Shown here: piece by piece, positions 18,514-27,545 of the stretch
How positions within the stretch are numbered: the first letter of the stretch is position 1
Layout of the letters: every line of letters starts with the position of its first letter
Source: Mycobacterium asiaticum
GTDB lineage: Bacteria > Actinomycetota > Actinomycetes > Mycobacteriales > Mycobacteriaceae
DNA length: 64,000 nt
Assembly: GCF_001673315.1 (NCBI RefSeq)
Contig: NZ_LZLQ01000015.1
Coordinates: 248,001 to 312,000 of the forward strand
Reading direction: 5' to 3'
Notes under the pieces: generated by a model
Databases searched by the model: none
The model's input: the letters and a program-made list of their open reading frames with translations, nothing else
Told to the model about the DNA's origin: nothing
Position numbers and translations under genes: made by a program

Positions 18514-18544
18514 AACAGCCGCCGCCATGTCGGCGGCGGCTGTT
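18514..18544 (+). terminator. Perfect 13-bp hairpin after the PE gene
   Basis: AACAGCCGCCGCC and its exact complement separated by a five-base loop, starting eight bases after the PE stop. It has no long U-tract, as is common for mycobacterial terminators. It could also end transcription of the convergent gene at 18587. Confidence 0.65.
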
Positions 18545-18548
18545 CCTG

Positions 18549-18584
18549 CCTTAACTCGCGGAGTGCGCCTTAACTCGCGGAGCG
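18549..18584. repeat. 19-bp imperfect tandem repeat
   Basis: CCTTAACTCGCGGAGTGCG followed directly by CCTTAACTCGCGGAGCGC. Intergenic, between the terminator hairpin and the stop of the secreted protein gene. Confidence 0.75.
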
Positions 18585-18586
18585 CC

Positions 18587-18937
18587 TTAGGTCGCGTAGG
18601 CGACGAATTCACCGCCCGGCAAGAAGACGCCCCACTCATTAGCGGCCGGGTTGAAAACCACCGGGTATGAGATCGGCGAGCCGGGTGGCATCCATACGGC
18701 TGGCAGCCCGTAACCGATCGGGTCGTTGTAGTGCCCTGGGGGCGGGGCGCCACGCTGCCCCGGCGGAAGCGGGGTGCCCGGGCCATTGCAGTTCACGCCC
18801 GGACCACCGACGCAGCCGGGGACCGGAGGATTGGGCCCGTTGGGGTCGGCTTGGGCCATCCCGGACCCGACTCCGAGAGCGGCGGATCCAAGAGCACCTG
18901 CCATTGCCGCGGTGGCGGCGAGTCTGTTCAGCTTCAT
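18587..18937 (-). CDS. Small secreted Pro/Gly-rich protein
   Basis: 116 residues. An N-terminal Sec-type signal peptide (MKLNRLAATAAMAGALGSAA) has likely cleavage after AQA. The mature part is rich in Pro and Gly with two Cys (GCVGGPGVNC) and an aromatic C-terminal segment. Resembles small exported mycobacterial proteins of unknown function. The 247 bases upstream of it contain no gene. Confidence 0.75.
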   Translation of the reverse strand: MKLNRLAATAAMAGALGSAALGVGSGMAQADPNGPNPPVPGCVGGPGVNCNGPGTPLPPGQRGAPPPGHYNDPIGYGLPAVWMPPGSPISYPVVFNPAANEWGVFLPGGEFVAYAT

Positions 18938-19184
18938 GATGAGCTCCCTGATGAGCGGTCGGCTGCACGCGGCAGCATGGATTTACTGGTGTTCAGTTAG
19001 CCCACCGCCCGTTCCGGGCTGTAGGAGCGACCCCCTCGTGATCATGGGTTGCCCGGTACGGCCGAATGAAAACGCATCATCCAGTTTTTTCACAGCGACT
19101 TCCCAGTGAGGGTTGTACGTGATCGCCGGGCCGGTCGAACTGCGCCGTTGTCACGGCAAGGAGGTTGTCACGGTGAGAAGGAAC

Positions 19185-20024
19185 TCACGCCAGCCTGGTG
19201 ATCTCCACGTCGACGTCGAGGTCAGTGGCTCCCAGCCCGGAATAGATGCCTTTCAGCGGCGACACGTCAGCGTAGTCACGACCGACGCCGACACTGACGT
19301 ACTGCTCGGTGATTTCAGTGTCGTTAGTGGGGTCGTAGTTCACCCAACCACCGGCCCACGCCTGGATCCACGCGTGGCTGCGGCCCTCGGCGGCTTTACC
19401 GATCTCGGCCTCCCGGCCCGGGTGCAGATAACCTGAGACGTAGCGACCCGGAATCCCCATGCTGCGCAACAGGATCAGCGTCAGGTGCGCGAAATCCTGG
19501 CATACGCCCTTACCCTTTTCCAAGGCGTCGAGGCCGGACGAATGCACACCGGTGGTACCCGGCAGATAGTCCAACTCGCTACGCGCCCAGTGGGCCGCCG
19601 CAACGACGGCCTCCCCCGGCTCGTGGTTGGTCATGATCCGTTTCCCCACGGCTGCAACACGTTTGCTGACCGGGGTGTAGTTGGTGGGCCGCAGCACCTC
19701 GTCGAAGCGATCAATCACGGCAGTGGATCGCAGCTCTTCCCAGCTGGTTTTCGCTGCCGGTAACTCCGGGCGTTCCGTCTCGACCACCGAAGAGGACGTG
19801 ACCGTGAGTTGAGTATGGGGCGCGTGCAGGTCGAATGCGGTGACAGCCGTCCCCCAGTAATCGATGTAGCGATAGGAGCGGGTGGCCGGGATGGTTTCGA
19901 CACGGTTCAGGATGACGTTCTGCCGGGTGTTGGACCGTGGCGTCAGCCGCGCTTCGTTGTACGAAGCGGTCACCGGCGACCCGTACGCGTACCCGGTGGT
20001 GTGCACCACCCGCATCCGCCACAT
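19185..20024 (-). CDS. Transglutaminase-like cysteine protease family protein (COG1305 type)
   Basis: 279 residues. The N-terminal bacterial transglutaminase domain (VVHTTGYAYGSPV) is followed by the catalytic core with Cys in GVCQDFAHL, His in RSHAWIQAW and Asp in NYDPTND. Last gene of a three-gene operon with the alpha-E and ATP-grasp proteins. Its ATG overlaps the previous stop (TGATG). The trio is predicted, from comparative genomics, to build and modify a peptide, but no product is known. Orthologue of Rv2409c. Confidence 0.85.
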   Translation of the reverse strand: MWRMRVVHTTGYAYGSPVTASYNEARLTPRSNTRQNVILNRVETIPATRSYRYIDYWGTAVTAFDLHAPHTQLTVTSSSVVETERPELPAAKTSWEELRSTAVIDRFDEVLRPTNYTPVSKRVAAVGKRIMTNHEPGEAVVAAAHWARSELDYLPGTTGVHSSGLDALEKGKGVCQDFAHLTLILLRSMGIPGRYVSGYLHPGREAEIGKAAEGRSHAWIQAWAGGWVNYDPTNDTEITEQYVSVGVGRDYADVSPLKGIYSGLGATDLDVDVEITRLA

Positions 20025-21010
20025 CAGGATTCTCCTTGACTGTCGACGCTGTCTGCCAGTACTCCGCGCTGTCGGGCATCCGTCCATGCCACCCACGGAG
20101 CAGCGTGAAAGTACTGCAGCGCCAACGCATCTCCGACGTCGTGGCAAGTCGTCTGCAAGCCGGCCAGCCGGCTGTCCAACGACTCGAGCAACACGCCGGG
20201 CTGGACGAATTCCAGTTCGCTGCGTGCCTGTCCGAGTAGCCGCTGCGCTTCGGTGGTAGCGCCGATGCGGCTGTGCGGGTTGTGCAACAACTCTTCCAGG
20301 TTGTGTTCGGCCAACCGAAGTGAGTAGAAGACGGAGCGCGGGAAAAGCCGGTCCAGCAACATGAATTCGACGACGCGACCGGCGTCGAGCACACCCCGGT
20401 AGGTGCGCAGATAGGTGTCGTGGGCGCCGGCAGAGCGCAGCAGGGTCACCCAGGCCGGGGACGACGCACTGTCCCCCACTCGGGACAGCAGCAGACGCAC
20501 CGTCATATCGACCCGCTCGATAGCGCGGCCCAACACCATGAAGCGGTAGCCGTCGTCGCGGGACAGCGTCGAGTCGGCAAGTCCGGCGAACATCGCCGCA
20601 CGTCCTTCGATGAATGCCAGAAACTCATGCGGCCCAAGACGTTTCGCGGCCCGCTCCCGTTCCGGCAGGGCGTGGTAGGTGGTGTTGATGCACTCCCACG
20701 TCTCGCTGGAAGTGACTTCCCGAGCCGACCGTGCGTTTTCCCGCGCCGCGGAAATCGCGTCGACGATCGAGGAGCCGCCGTCGGTGTTCGGGGTGAACGC
20801 GACCAGGTCTGTCAGCGACCATACGTCCAGTTGATGCTTGGGGGGCTCAATGCCCAGCACCCGTAGCAGCAGGCGGGAGGCTTGATCGGGGTCGACGCTG
20901 GAATCCTCCAGCAATTGGTGCACGACGACGTCGAGGATGCGCGCCGTGTCATCGGCTCGCTCGACGTAGCGGCCGATCCAGTACAAAGCTTCGGCGTTGC
21001 GCGCCAGCAT
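20024..21010 (-). CDS. Alpha-E domain protein (COG2307 type)
   Basis: 328 residues, all helical, starting MLARNAEALYWIGRYVERAD, the typical alpha-E opening. Always found with a circularly permuted ATP-grasp and a transglutaminase-like protein, as here. Overlaps both neighbours by one base (TGATG), so translational coupling is likely. Biochemical role unknown. Orthologue of Rv2410c. Confidence 0.87.
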   Translation of the reverse strand: MLARNAEALYWIGRYVERADDTARILDVVVHQLLEDSSVDPDQASRLLLRVLGIEPPKHQLDVWSLTDLVAFTPNTDGGSSIVDAISAARENARSAREVTSSETWECINTTYHALPERERAAKRLGPHEFLAFIEGRAAMFAGLADSTLSRDDGYRFMVLGRAIERVDMTVRLLLSRVGDSASSPAWVTLLRSAGAHDTYLRTYRGVLDAGRVVEFMLLDRLFPRSVFYSLRLAEHNLEELLHNPHSRIGATTEAQRLLGQARSELEFVQPGVLLESLDSRLAGLQTTCHDVGDALALQYFHAAPWVAWTDARQRGVLADSVDSQGES

Positions 21011-22710
21011 CAGTCGTTCACCTTCTGCTGTTGCTGTTGCTCTTCCTGCTCCTGCTGCGGTTGCTCGGGTCTGGGCTGCCGGGCTTGTGCAGGGGCAAGG
21101 GGCGTCGTGGGCGTCGGGCGGGCGTCGTCGGAATTCTGCTCGGGCACCGTGCGCGGCAATGACCGCACCACCTCGGCACGCCCCAATTCCCGGTCGAGCA
21201 CCGAAGCGCGCGGGGCCAGCACCCAGGTGTCCTTCGAACCGCCACCCTGGCTGGAGTTGACCACGCGGGAGCCTTCGACCAGGGCCACCCGGGTCAGCCC
21301 GCCGGGTAGCACCCATATGTCGTTGCCGTCGTTGACGGCGAACGGCCGCAGGTCGACATAGCGCTGGGAAAGTGAGTCACCGATGCGGGTCGGCACGGTC
21401 GACAGCTCCATCATCGGCTGAGCGATCCAGGCGCGTGGGTCGTCGCGGATCTTCTTGCTGATCGTGGCCAGCTCCTGCTCGGAGGCTTCCGGGCCGAACA
21501 CGATGCCGTAGCCACCGGATCCCTCCACCGGCTTGATGACCAGCTCGCTGATGCGGTCCAGCACCTCTTCGCGCTCATCCTCCAGCCAGCAGCGATAGGT
21601 GTCGACGTTGGCCAACAGCGGCTTCTCGCCCAGGTAATACTCGATGATGGTGGGCACGTAGGTGTAGACGAGTTTGTCGTCGCCGACACCGTTGCCGATC
21701 GCGCTCGAGATGACGACGTTGCCGGCGCGGGCGGCGTTGACCAGGCCGGCGACGCCCAGCACCGAATCGGCGCGGAACTGCAGTGGATCCAGGAATGCGT
21801 CGTCGATTCGCCGATAGATCACGTCGACCTGACGCTCCCCTGCGGTGGTCCGCATATAGACCTGGTTGTCCCGGCAGAACAGATCACGGCCCTCCACCAA
21901 CTCGACGCCCATCTGCCGGGCAAGCAGCGAGTGTTCGAAATAAGCCGAGTTGTAGACACCCGGAGTCAGCACCACCACCGTCGGGTCGGCCTCGTTGGTG
22001 GCCGCGGAGTTTCGCAGTGCGCGCAGCAGGTGCGACGGGTAATCGTCGACCGTGCGCACCCGGTGGGTGGCGAAGAGGTTGGGGAAGACCCGCGCCATGG
22101 TGCGGCGGTTCTCCATGACGTACGACACACCGGACGGTGAGCGCAGGTTGTCCTCCAGCACGCGGAAGTCGCCGCGGTCGTCGCGGATCAGGTCGATCCC
22201 GGCCACGTGGATGCGCACGCCGTTGGGCGGGACGATGCCGACGGCTTCGCGGTGGAAATGCTCACACGAGGTGATCAGCCGCCTCGGGATCACGCCGTCG
22301 CGCAGGATCTCCTGGTCGCCGTAAATGTCGTCGAGGTACAACTCGAGGGCCTTGACGCGCTGGACGATGCCTCGCTCGAGCCGGGTCCACTCCGCGGCCG
22401 AAATGACCCGCGGGACCAAGTCAAGCGGAAAGGGGCGCTCCTGGCCGGACAGCGAGAACGTGATGCCCTGGTCGATGAAGGCGCGGCCCAACGCCTCAGC
22501 CCTGGCCTTGAGTTCGGAGGCGTCGGTCGGCGCCAGTTCAGCGTGAATGCCTTTGTAGGGGCCGCGCACGTTGCCCTGCGCGTCGAACATCTCGTCGAAG
22601 GCCTCGGAATAGGCATCGGACATGTTGTAACCCTCGAAGATGCGCTCGGTTCGGACGCTAGACCGCCGCTTGGATGCTTCGATCTCGTTCGACAGGCTCA
22701 CCTGTGTCAT
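21010..22710 (-). CDS. Circularly permuted ATP-grasp protein (COG2308 type)
   Basis: 566 residues. The permuted ATP-grasp core contains GPYKGIH, GIDLIRDDRGDFRVLEDN, and a glycine-rich loop (KPVEGSGGYG). The last 45 residues are an unusual low-complexity tail rich in Gln, Glu and Pro, encoded by CAG/CAA runs. Family members are predicted amide/peptide ligases. First gene of the operon with the alpha-E and transglutaminase genes. GGGGGAG upstream supports the start at 22710. MSDAYSEAF at residue 30 is an alternative start. Orthologue of Rv2411c. Confidence 0.87.
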   Translation of the reverse strand: MTQVSLSNEIEASKRRSSVRTERIFEGYNMSDAYSEAFDEMFDAQGNVRGPYKGIHAELAPTDASELKARAEALGRAFIDQGITFSLSGQERPFPLDLVPRVISAAEWTRLERGIVQRVKALELYLDDIYGDQEILRDGVIPRRLITSCEHFHREAVGIVPPNGVRIHVAGIDLIRDDRGDFRVLEDNLRSPSGVSYVMENRRTMARVFPNLFATHRVRTVDDYPSHLLRALRNSAATNEADPTVVVLTPGVYNSAYFEHSLLARQMGVELVEGRDLFCRDNQVYMRTTAGERQVDVIYRRIDDAFLDPLQFRADSVLGVAGLVNAARAGNVVISSAIGNGVGDDKLVYTYVPTIIEYYLGEKPLLANVDTYRCWLEDEREEVLDRISELVIKPVEGSGGYGIVFGPEASEQELATISKKIRDDPRAWIAQPMMELSTVPTRIGDSLSQRYVDLRPFAVNDGNDIWVLPGGLTRVALVEGSRVVNSSQGGGSKDTWVLAPRASVLDRELGRAEVVRSLPRTVPEQNSDDARPTPTTPLAPAQARQPRPEQPQQEQEEQQQQQKVND

Positions 22711-22753
22711 GCTGCCTCAACTCCCCCGTTCGGGCAGACCCAGAGTTGCTCTT

Positions 22754-22783
22754 TTGGGCGAAAACGTAACCGACTGATAACCT
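22754..22783 (+). promoter_or_regulatory. Probable SigA promoter of rpsT
   Basis: TTGGGC (22754-22759), an 18-base spacer, then TAACCT (22778-22783). It would give a leader of about 65 bases before the GTG at 22855. It lies in the short region divergent from the ATP-grasp operon. Confidence 0.45.
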
Positions 22784-22854
22784 GAGCAGTCGCCATTGGG
22801 TTGCAGGGGTACCCAGGGCAAAGCCAAATCGAAACGGATTAAGGAACTACACGC

Positions 22855-23115
22855 GTGGCCAACATCAAGTCGCAGCAGAAGCGCAACCGCACTAACGAGC
22901 GCGCCCGCCTGCGCAACAAGTCGGTGAAGTCTTCGCTCCGCACGGCTATTCGCGCGTTCCGGGAAGCCACCCACGCCGGCGAGAAGGACAAGGCCGCCGA
23001 GTTGCTGGTGTCGACCAGTCGCCAGTTGGACAAGGCGGCGAGCAAAGGCGTGATCCACAAGAACCAGGCCGCCAACAAGAAGTCTGCGCTGGCGCGCTCG
23101 CTGAACAAGCTCTGA
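22855..23115 (+). CDS. rpsT: 30S ribosomal protein S20
   Basis: 86 residues, Lys/Arg/Ala-rich, with the S20 signature start [15 protein letters not shown] (GTG start) and [10 protein letters not shown] end. Binds 16S rRNA in early 30S assembly. Convergent with holA, only one base apart. Orthologue of Rv2412. Confidence 0.97.
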   Translation: MANIKSQQKRNRTNERARLRNKSVKSSLRTAIRAFREATHAGEKDKAAELLVSTSRQLDKAASKGVIHKNQAANKKSALARSLNKL

Positions 23116-23116
23116 T

Positions 23117-24100
23117 TCAGTCCCGGGCCAACTCTGCGACCTGCCGCACCGCGGATTCCAGGGCATAGTCGGCGTCGGCGACAGCCCCCTTCACGTTCGC
23201 GTTCAGGGTAGCCGCCAGTCGCATGGCGATCGCCAATCGATCTCGCGACCACCGGCGAGCCTGTTTCTGCGCTTTCTGCACTCGCCACGGCGGCATTTTC
23301 AACTGCCCGGCCATCCGGTAGGGATCGCCGGACAGCGGCATCACCAACCCGATCGTGTGGATCGCCTCGGCCAGGGCATCGGCCAGCACCACGAGGGGTT
23401 CGCCGCGCATCATTGCCCAACGCAGCGCCTCCGCCGCGCCGGCGACGTCTCCCGTGACAGCCTTGTCGGCGATGTCGAAGCCCTTAACCTCCGCTTTGCC
23501 GCTGTGATAACGCCGCACCGCGGCGGCATCGACATCACCGCCGGTGTCGGCGACCAACTGCGAGCAGGCCGACGCGAGTTCACGGATATCGGAGCCCACG
23601 GCGTCCAGCAGGGCTGTCACAGTGTCTTCGTCGGCCTTGACCTTCAGCGAACGAAACTCTTTGCGGACGAAGTCGATGCGTTCGCTCACCTTGGTGATGC
23701 GGGCACACGGGTGTACCTGAGCGCCCATTGACCGCAGTTCGGCGGCCAGCGCTTTGGCCCGCCCGCCCCCGGAATGGACCACCACCAGCACGGTGCCTGC
23801 CGGCAGGTCAGCCGCCGCTGCAGCGACCAACGCGGCCGCGTCTTTGCCCGCCTCGCCCGCGGCTTCAAGCACCACGATCCGCTCCTCGGCGAATAGCGAC
23901 GGACTCAGCAGTTCGCTGAGCTCGTAGGTGCTGACGTCACCGGCTCGCATCCGATTGACCGGAACGTCGGCTATTCCGGCTCCGGTCCCGGGGCCGGCGC
24001 CCGCCCGCTGCCGGGCCGACCGCAGGATCTGTGCAACAGCCCGCTCGATCAGCAGTTCTTCTTCTCCCAGCACCAAATGCAACGGCGAATCCTCGCTCAC
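23117..24100 (-). CDS. holA: DNA polymerase III delta subunit
   Basis: 327 residues with the HolA-type N-terminal domain ([16 protein letters not shown]), degenerate AAA+ core and C-terminal collar ([12 protein letters not shown]). Part of the clamp loader that places the beta clamp on DNA. Twelve bases downstream of comEC, so probably in the comEA-comEC-holA operon. Orthologue of Rv2413c. Confidence 0.92.
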   Translation of the reverse strand: MSEDSPLHLVLGEEELLIERAVAQILRSARQRAGAGPGTGAGIADVPVNRMRAGDVSTYELSELLSPSLFAEERIVVLEAAGEAGKDAAALVAAAAADLPAGTVLVVVHSGGGRAKALAAELRSMGAQVHPCARITKVSERIDFVRKEFRSLKVKADEDTVTALLDAVGSDIRELASACSQLVADTGGDVDAAAVRRYHSGKAEVKGFDIADKAVTGDVAGAAEALRWAMMRGEPLVVLADALAEAIHTIGLVMPLSGDPYRMAGQLKMPPWRVQKAQKQARRWSRDRLAIAMRLAATLNANVKGAVADADYALESAVRQVAELARD

Positions 24101-24112
24101 CCCACGATGGTG

Positions 24113-25672
24113 TCACGGCGGTACGACGGGGCTCGACCCCATGGTGGCGACCGACGCGGCCAGCAGGCAGCAGGCAAGACCTGCGCCGCCCCAGACCAGC
24201 GCGACCCGAAACCATCGCCACCGCCACATGGCGACGGCCAGCACGGTGCTGCCGCCGACAGCAACCAACCCGGCGACTCCCGACGGCACCGGCACGCTGG
24301 CCCCCGGCACGGCGGCTGCCCAGTGCGCGACGCGCAGCACCCACCAGACCTCCGGCCCGGTGAACCGGATGAGCAGTTGCGCGCCGCCCGGCCATCCCAC
24401 AGCCAGCACAGCCGCTGCGCTGCCCAGCACGGTGATCGCGGCGATCACGGGTGCCACCACCAGATTGGCAACCACGGCCACCAGGCTGAAGCGACCGGAG
24501 ATCGCCGCGACCAGCGGCGCGGTCACCACCTGCGCTGCGCCGGCAACCGCGAATGCGTCGGCAAACGGCTTGGGCCAGCCTCGACTGACCAGCCCGCGGG
24601 ACCAACCGGGGGCAACGACGACCAGGGCCGTCGTCGCGACCACCGAGAGGGCAAACCCCAAGTCGACGGCAAGGTGCGGGGCCACCGCCAACAGGACCAG
24701 CACCGTCGTCGACAAGGCCGGAATCGCCTGCCGTCGCCGCGAGGAGAGCATGGCCGTCAGTGCGATAGCGCCCATCACCGCCGCTCGTAGCACACTGGCC
24801 GTCGGCTGCACTACGACGACGAACGCGACAAGTGCCAATCCGGCCAGCCCCACAGCGGCTCGCGGGCCCACCACGGGGGCCGAGAGCAGCACTGCCGCAC
24901 ACACAATCGTTACGTTGGCACCCGAGACCGCAGTGAGGTGCGTCATTCCCGCGGTTCGGAATTCAGCCCTGGTGCCCGTGCTCACTTGTGCGGTGTCCCC
25001 GAGCACCAGCGCAGGCAGCATTGCGGCCTGCTCGGCGGGCAGCACCACGCGCACCGCCGCAGCGAATCGACTCCGGACGGTGTGGGCGGCGCGTTGTACC
25101 CGGCCGGCACGGCCCAGCTCCGGCCGGCCGGTCGCGGTCAGCACCGCAACCGTCAGGTCATTTCGGATGGGCCGGGCGATGCGCGCGTTGAAGCGCACCG
25201 GCTGTCCGACCATCAGCTCGTCGAGGTCGTCGCTGAAATCTGAGTCCCGCGCGAAAACCACGACGCGGCCTGATGTTTCGTCGTCGTGCAGGCAGAGCAA
25301 ATTCGCGCGGAACATCAGCCGGCCGCGCCCCAGCGGCAGCGGGCTTTCAGTGAGTAGGACCGTGACCGGCGCCCGGGTGCCGAAACTCGCCGCGATGGGG
25401 TGGCTAGCGACGGCATCGGCGCGCATCGCGATCGCCAGTCCGTAGCCCGCTCCCACTACACCAACCGCCAGCACGCCGGCACTGATCGCTGCCAAGCGCG
25501 CGTCAGCTGCGCGCCCGCTGGACGAGCGCCACCAGAACGCTCCCGACGCGACGGCCAGCACGATGCAGCATCCGGCGGCTGCCCTGCCGATCGGCCAGAC
25601 CGTTCCGGCGGCCGTCACGGCCCAGCTCGTCACGGCAGCGGGAACCAACCGCACGTCCACGGTCTGATCCAC
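24113..25672 (-). CDS. comEC: ComEC-type competence/internalisation membrane protein
   Basis: About 519 residues with ten or more membrane segments and the Competence domain (GMTHLTAVSGANV, RAAVMGAIALTA). It lacks the C-terminal metallo-beta-lactamase domain present in Bacillus ComEC, as in Rv2414c. I placed the start at the GTG at 25672, five bases after comEA. Upstream in-frame codons would overlap comEA. A DNA-channel role is inferred from family. Natural competence has not been shown for these bacteria. Confidence 0.85.
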   Translation of the reverse strand: MDQTVDVRLVPAAVTSWAVTAAGTVWPIGRAAAGCCIVLAVASGAFWWRSSSGRAADARLAAISAGVLAVGVVGAGYGLAIAMRADAVASHPIAASFGTRAPVTVLLTESPLPLGRGRLMFRANLLCLHDDETSGRVVVFARDSDFSDDLDELMVGQPVRFNARIARPIRNDLTVAVLTATGRPELGRAGRVQRAAHTVRSRFAAAVRVVLPAEQAAMLPALVLGDTAQVSTGTRAEFRTAGMTHLTAVSGANVTIVCAAVLLSAPVVGPRAAVGLAGLALVAFVVVVQPTASVLRAAVMGAIALTAMLSSRRRQAIPALSTTVLVLLAVAPHLAVDLGFALSVVATTALVVVAPGWSRGLVSRGWPKPFADAFAVAGAAQVVTAPLVAAISGRFSLVAVVANLVVAPVIAAITVLGSAAAVLAVGWPGGAQLLIRFTGPEVWWVLRVAHWAAAVPGASVPVPSGVAGLVAVGGSTVLAVAMWRWRWFRVALVWGGAGLACCLLAASVATMGSSPVVPP

Positions 25673-25677
25673 CTGGA

Positions 25678-26586
25678 TCAGACACGGACCAGGGCACGCA
25701 GTTTTCCCAGCCGCGCCGGGCCGATGCCGTCGACCTCGGCCAGCTGGTCGACCGTAGCGAAGCGGCCGTGGGCCTGGCGCCACGCCACGATCGCGGCGGC
25801 GGTCACCGGCCCGACTCCCGGCAACGCGTCCAGTTGCTCCCGCGTCGCCGAGTTGAGGTCGACTACCTCCGCCGGTGGAGCGCTCCTCGGCTTGCCCGAT
25901 GTGGTCGGGGCGGGCGTCGAACCGGAGGGGCTGCCGGTGCTGATTGAGCTACCGAGAACCGTGGGCTTGCCCGACGGTGGGGCCAACCCAACCACGATCT
26001 GTTCACCGTCGCCCAGCGGGCGGGCCATGTTGAGCCCGATCGTGTCGGCGCCGTCGACCGCGCCCCCGGCGGCCTGCAGCGCGTCGGCGATACGGGCCCC
26101 CGGCGTCAACGTCACCAGGCCGGGTTTGTGCACCAACCCGACAACGCTGACCACGACGGGCCGATCTGAGCCCGCCGAAGGGACCGGACTCGTCGACGAC
26201 CTCACACCTGCTGCCGAAACCCGTTCCACCGGAGGCAGTTTCGCGGAGGTCACCGGCGCAGGGCGATCGTTGATCAAGGTGAAGATCGTGATGAGCACCG
26301 CGAGCGCGGCGACCGCCGCGAGCGCGACGGCACCGGTACGACCTGGGTCGGCGCGCAGTCTGGCCAGCAATCCCTGCTGCGCCGACTGGTCGGGAAGCCA
26401 GCGCGGCAGCAGCGAATTCGGGTCGTCCTGGCCGTCTTGTTCGCAATCAGGACCGTCCGAATCTGGATCGGGATCGGGATCCAAATCGGGATCGGGATCG
26501 GGATCGGGATCGGTGGAATCAAATGCCGGATCCGGGTCGGCTTTCAATCGCCGGTGCAATCGCGCTGCGGGCAGTTCGGTTCGCAT
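25678..26586 (-). CDS. comEA: ComEA-type DNA-binding membrane protein
   Basis: 302 residues. An acidic N-terminal region carries a run of Asp-Pro dipeptides (about residues 25-42). One transmembrane segment is at about 90-108, then a SLBB/soluble-ligand-binding beta-grasp domain (VVSVVGLVHKPGLV) and two C-terminal helix-hairpin-helix motifs (DALPGVGPVTAAAIV; EVDGIGPARLGKL) that bind DNA. Start at MRTELPAARL. Divergent from the short-chain dehydrogenase gene. Orthologue of Rv2415c. Confidence 0.9.
   Translation of the reverse strand: MRTELPAARLHRRLKADPDPAFDSTDPDPDPDPDLDPDPDPDSDGPDCEQDGQDDPNSLLPRWLPDQSAQQGLLARLRADPGRTGAVALAAVAALAVLITIFTLINDRPAPVTSAKLPPVERVSAAGVRSSTSPVPSAGSDRPVVVSVVGLVHKPGLVTLTPGARIADALQAAGGAVDGADTIGLNMARPLGDGEQIVVGLAPPSGKPTVLGSSISTGSPSGSTPAPTTSGKPRSAPPAEVVDLNSATREQLDALPGVGPVTAAAIVAWRQAHGRFATVDQLAEVDGIGPARLGKLRALVRV
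26465..26512. repeat. Hexanucleotide repeat inside comEA
   Basis: Eight consecutive six-base units close to GGATCG (two units diverge), encoding the Asp-Pro/Asp-Ser run of ComEA on the minus strand. The unit is a multiple of three, so copy-number change would lengthen or shorten the acidic tract without a frameshift. Confidence 0.85.
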
Positions 26587-26692
26587 GACGGTGACGGTAT
26601 GCGCGGAAACTGCCAAGACCGCCCGCGGCAAGGCCGCGCACGGCCCTATCTGTGGATAGACCCGGGTCTGTGTAAATGGCGGTTGCCGAGCA

Positions 26693-26718
26693 GGTTTGGC
26701 GGCGAAGCCCGGGGGTAG
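26693..26718 (+). promoter_or_regulatory. Possible SigF-type promoter for the SDR-holin-DUF3618 operon
   Basis: GGTTT at 26693-26697, 15-base spacer, GGGTAG at 26713-26718, nine bases before the ATG at 26728. Close to the SigF consensus GTTT-N15-17-GGGTAT except for the last base. The short distance implies a nearly leaderless mRNA. Confidence 0.35.
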
Positions 26719-26727
26719 CCGGACGCC

Positions 26728-27507
26728 ATGAGTCTGGCTTTGATCACGGGCGCATCGAGCGGGATCGGCTTGGAGCTTGCCAAGCGGTTCGCGCAGGACG
26801 GTTACGACTTGGTCGTTTCCGCCGAAGATCCCGGCATCGACAGCGCAGCCGAGGAACTGAGGCGTTCGGGTGTCCACGTCCAGCCGGTTCGCGCGGATTT
26901 ACGCACCGGCAAAGGTGTGGAACAGCTGTACAAGCAAGTCGTCGCCGTAGGCCAGCCCCTGGAGGCGGCGGCCCTGAACGCCGGTGTCGGCCTCGGGGGC
27001 ACCTTTCTCGACAGCACCCTGCAAGACACGTTGGCCCTGGTCGACCTGAACGTGCGATCGACCGTGCATCTGGCCAAGCTGATCCTGTCCGACATGGTTG
27101 ACCGCAACCACGGCAGAGTGCTGTTCACCTCGTCGATCGCAGCGACGATGCCGGGGTCTTACCAGGCGGTGTACAACGCGTCCAAGTCGTTCATCCAGTC
27201 GCTGTCCGAGGCGTTGCACGACGAGTTGCGCGATACCGGTGTCACCGTCACCGCACTGATGCCGGGTCCGACGGACACGAACTTCTTCCACCGCGCGGGT
27301 CTGGCGACCTCCTTGATGGGACGGATGAGCCGCAAGGACGATCCGGCCGAAGTCGCCAGGCAGGGATTCGACGCGCTGATGCAAGGCGATCGCAAAGTCG
27401 TCGCGGAGTCCCTGATGACCAAGGCCATGGGGATCGGGAACCGGTTGCTGCCGGACTCAGTGAAAACCGCGGCCAATCGAGTGATGTCCGCACCAGCCGA
27501 CAACTGA
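26728..27507 (+). CDS. Short-chain dehydrogenase/reductase
   Basis: 259 residues, classical SDR: cofactor loop TGASSGIG (residues 7-14), NAG motif in ALNAGVG, and the catalytic Ser-Tyr-Lys in TSSIAA and YNASKS. Acidic residue after the second strand (SAEDPG) suggests NAD preference. Substrate unknown. First gene of a short operon with a holin-family and a DUF3618 protein, a grouping suggestive of envelope or stress physiology. Divergent from comEA. Confidence 0.85.
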   Translation: MSLALITGASSGIGLELAKRFAQDGYDLVVSAEDPGIDSAAEELRRSGVHVQPVRADLRTGKGVEQLYKQVVAVGQPLEAAALNAGVGLGGTFLDSTLQDTLALVDLNVRSTVHLAKLILSDMVDRNHGRVLFTSSIAATMPGSYQAVYNASKSFIQSLSEALHDELRDTGVTVTALMPGPTDTNFFHRAGLATSLMGRMSRKDDPAEVARQGFDALMQGDRKVVAESLMTKAMGIGNRLLPDSVKTAANRVMSAPADN

Positions 27508-27511
27508 TGAG

Positions 27512-27531
27512 ACGTGATGACACGTGATGAC
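27512..27531. repeat. 10-bp tandem direct repeat before the holin-family gene
   Basis: ACGTGATGAC twice in tandem, immediately upstream of the GGAGGTG ribosome binding site of the gene at 27546. It could be an operator or simple slippage. Confidence 0.6.
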
Positions 27532-27545
27532 ATGGAGGTGAAACG

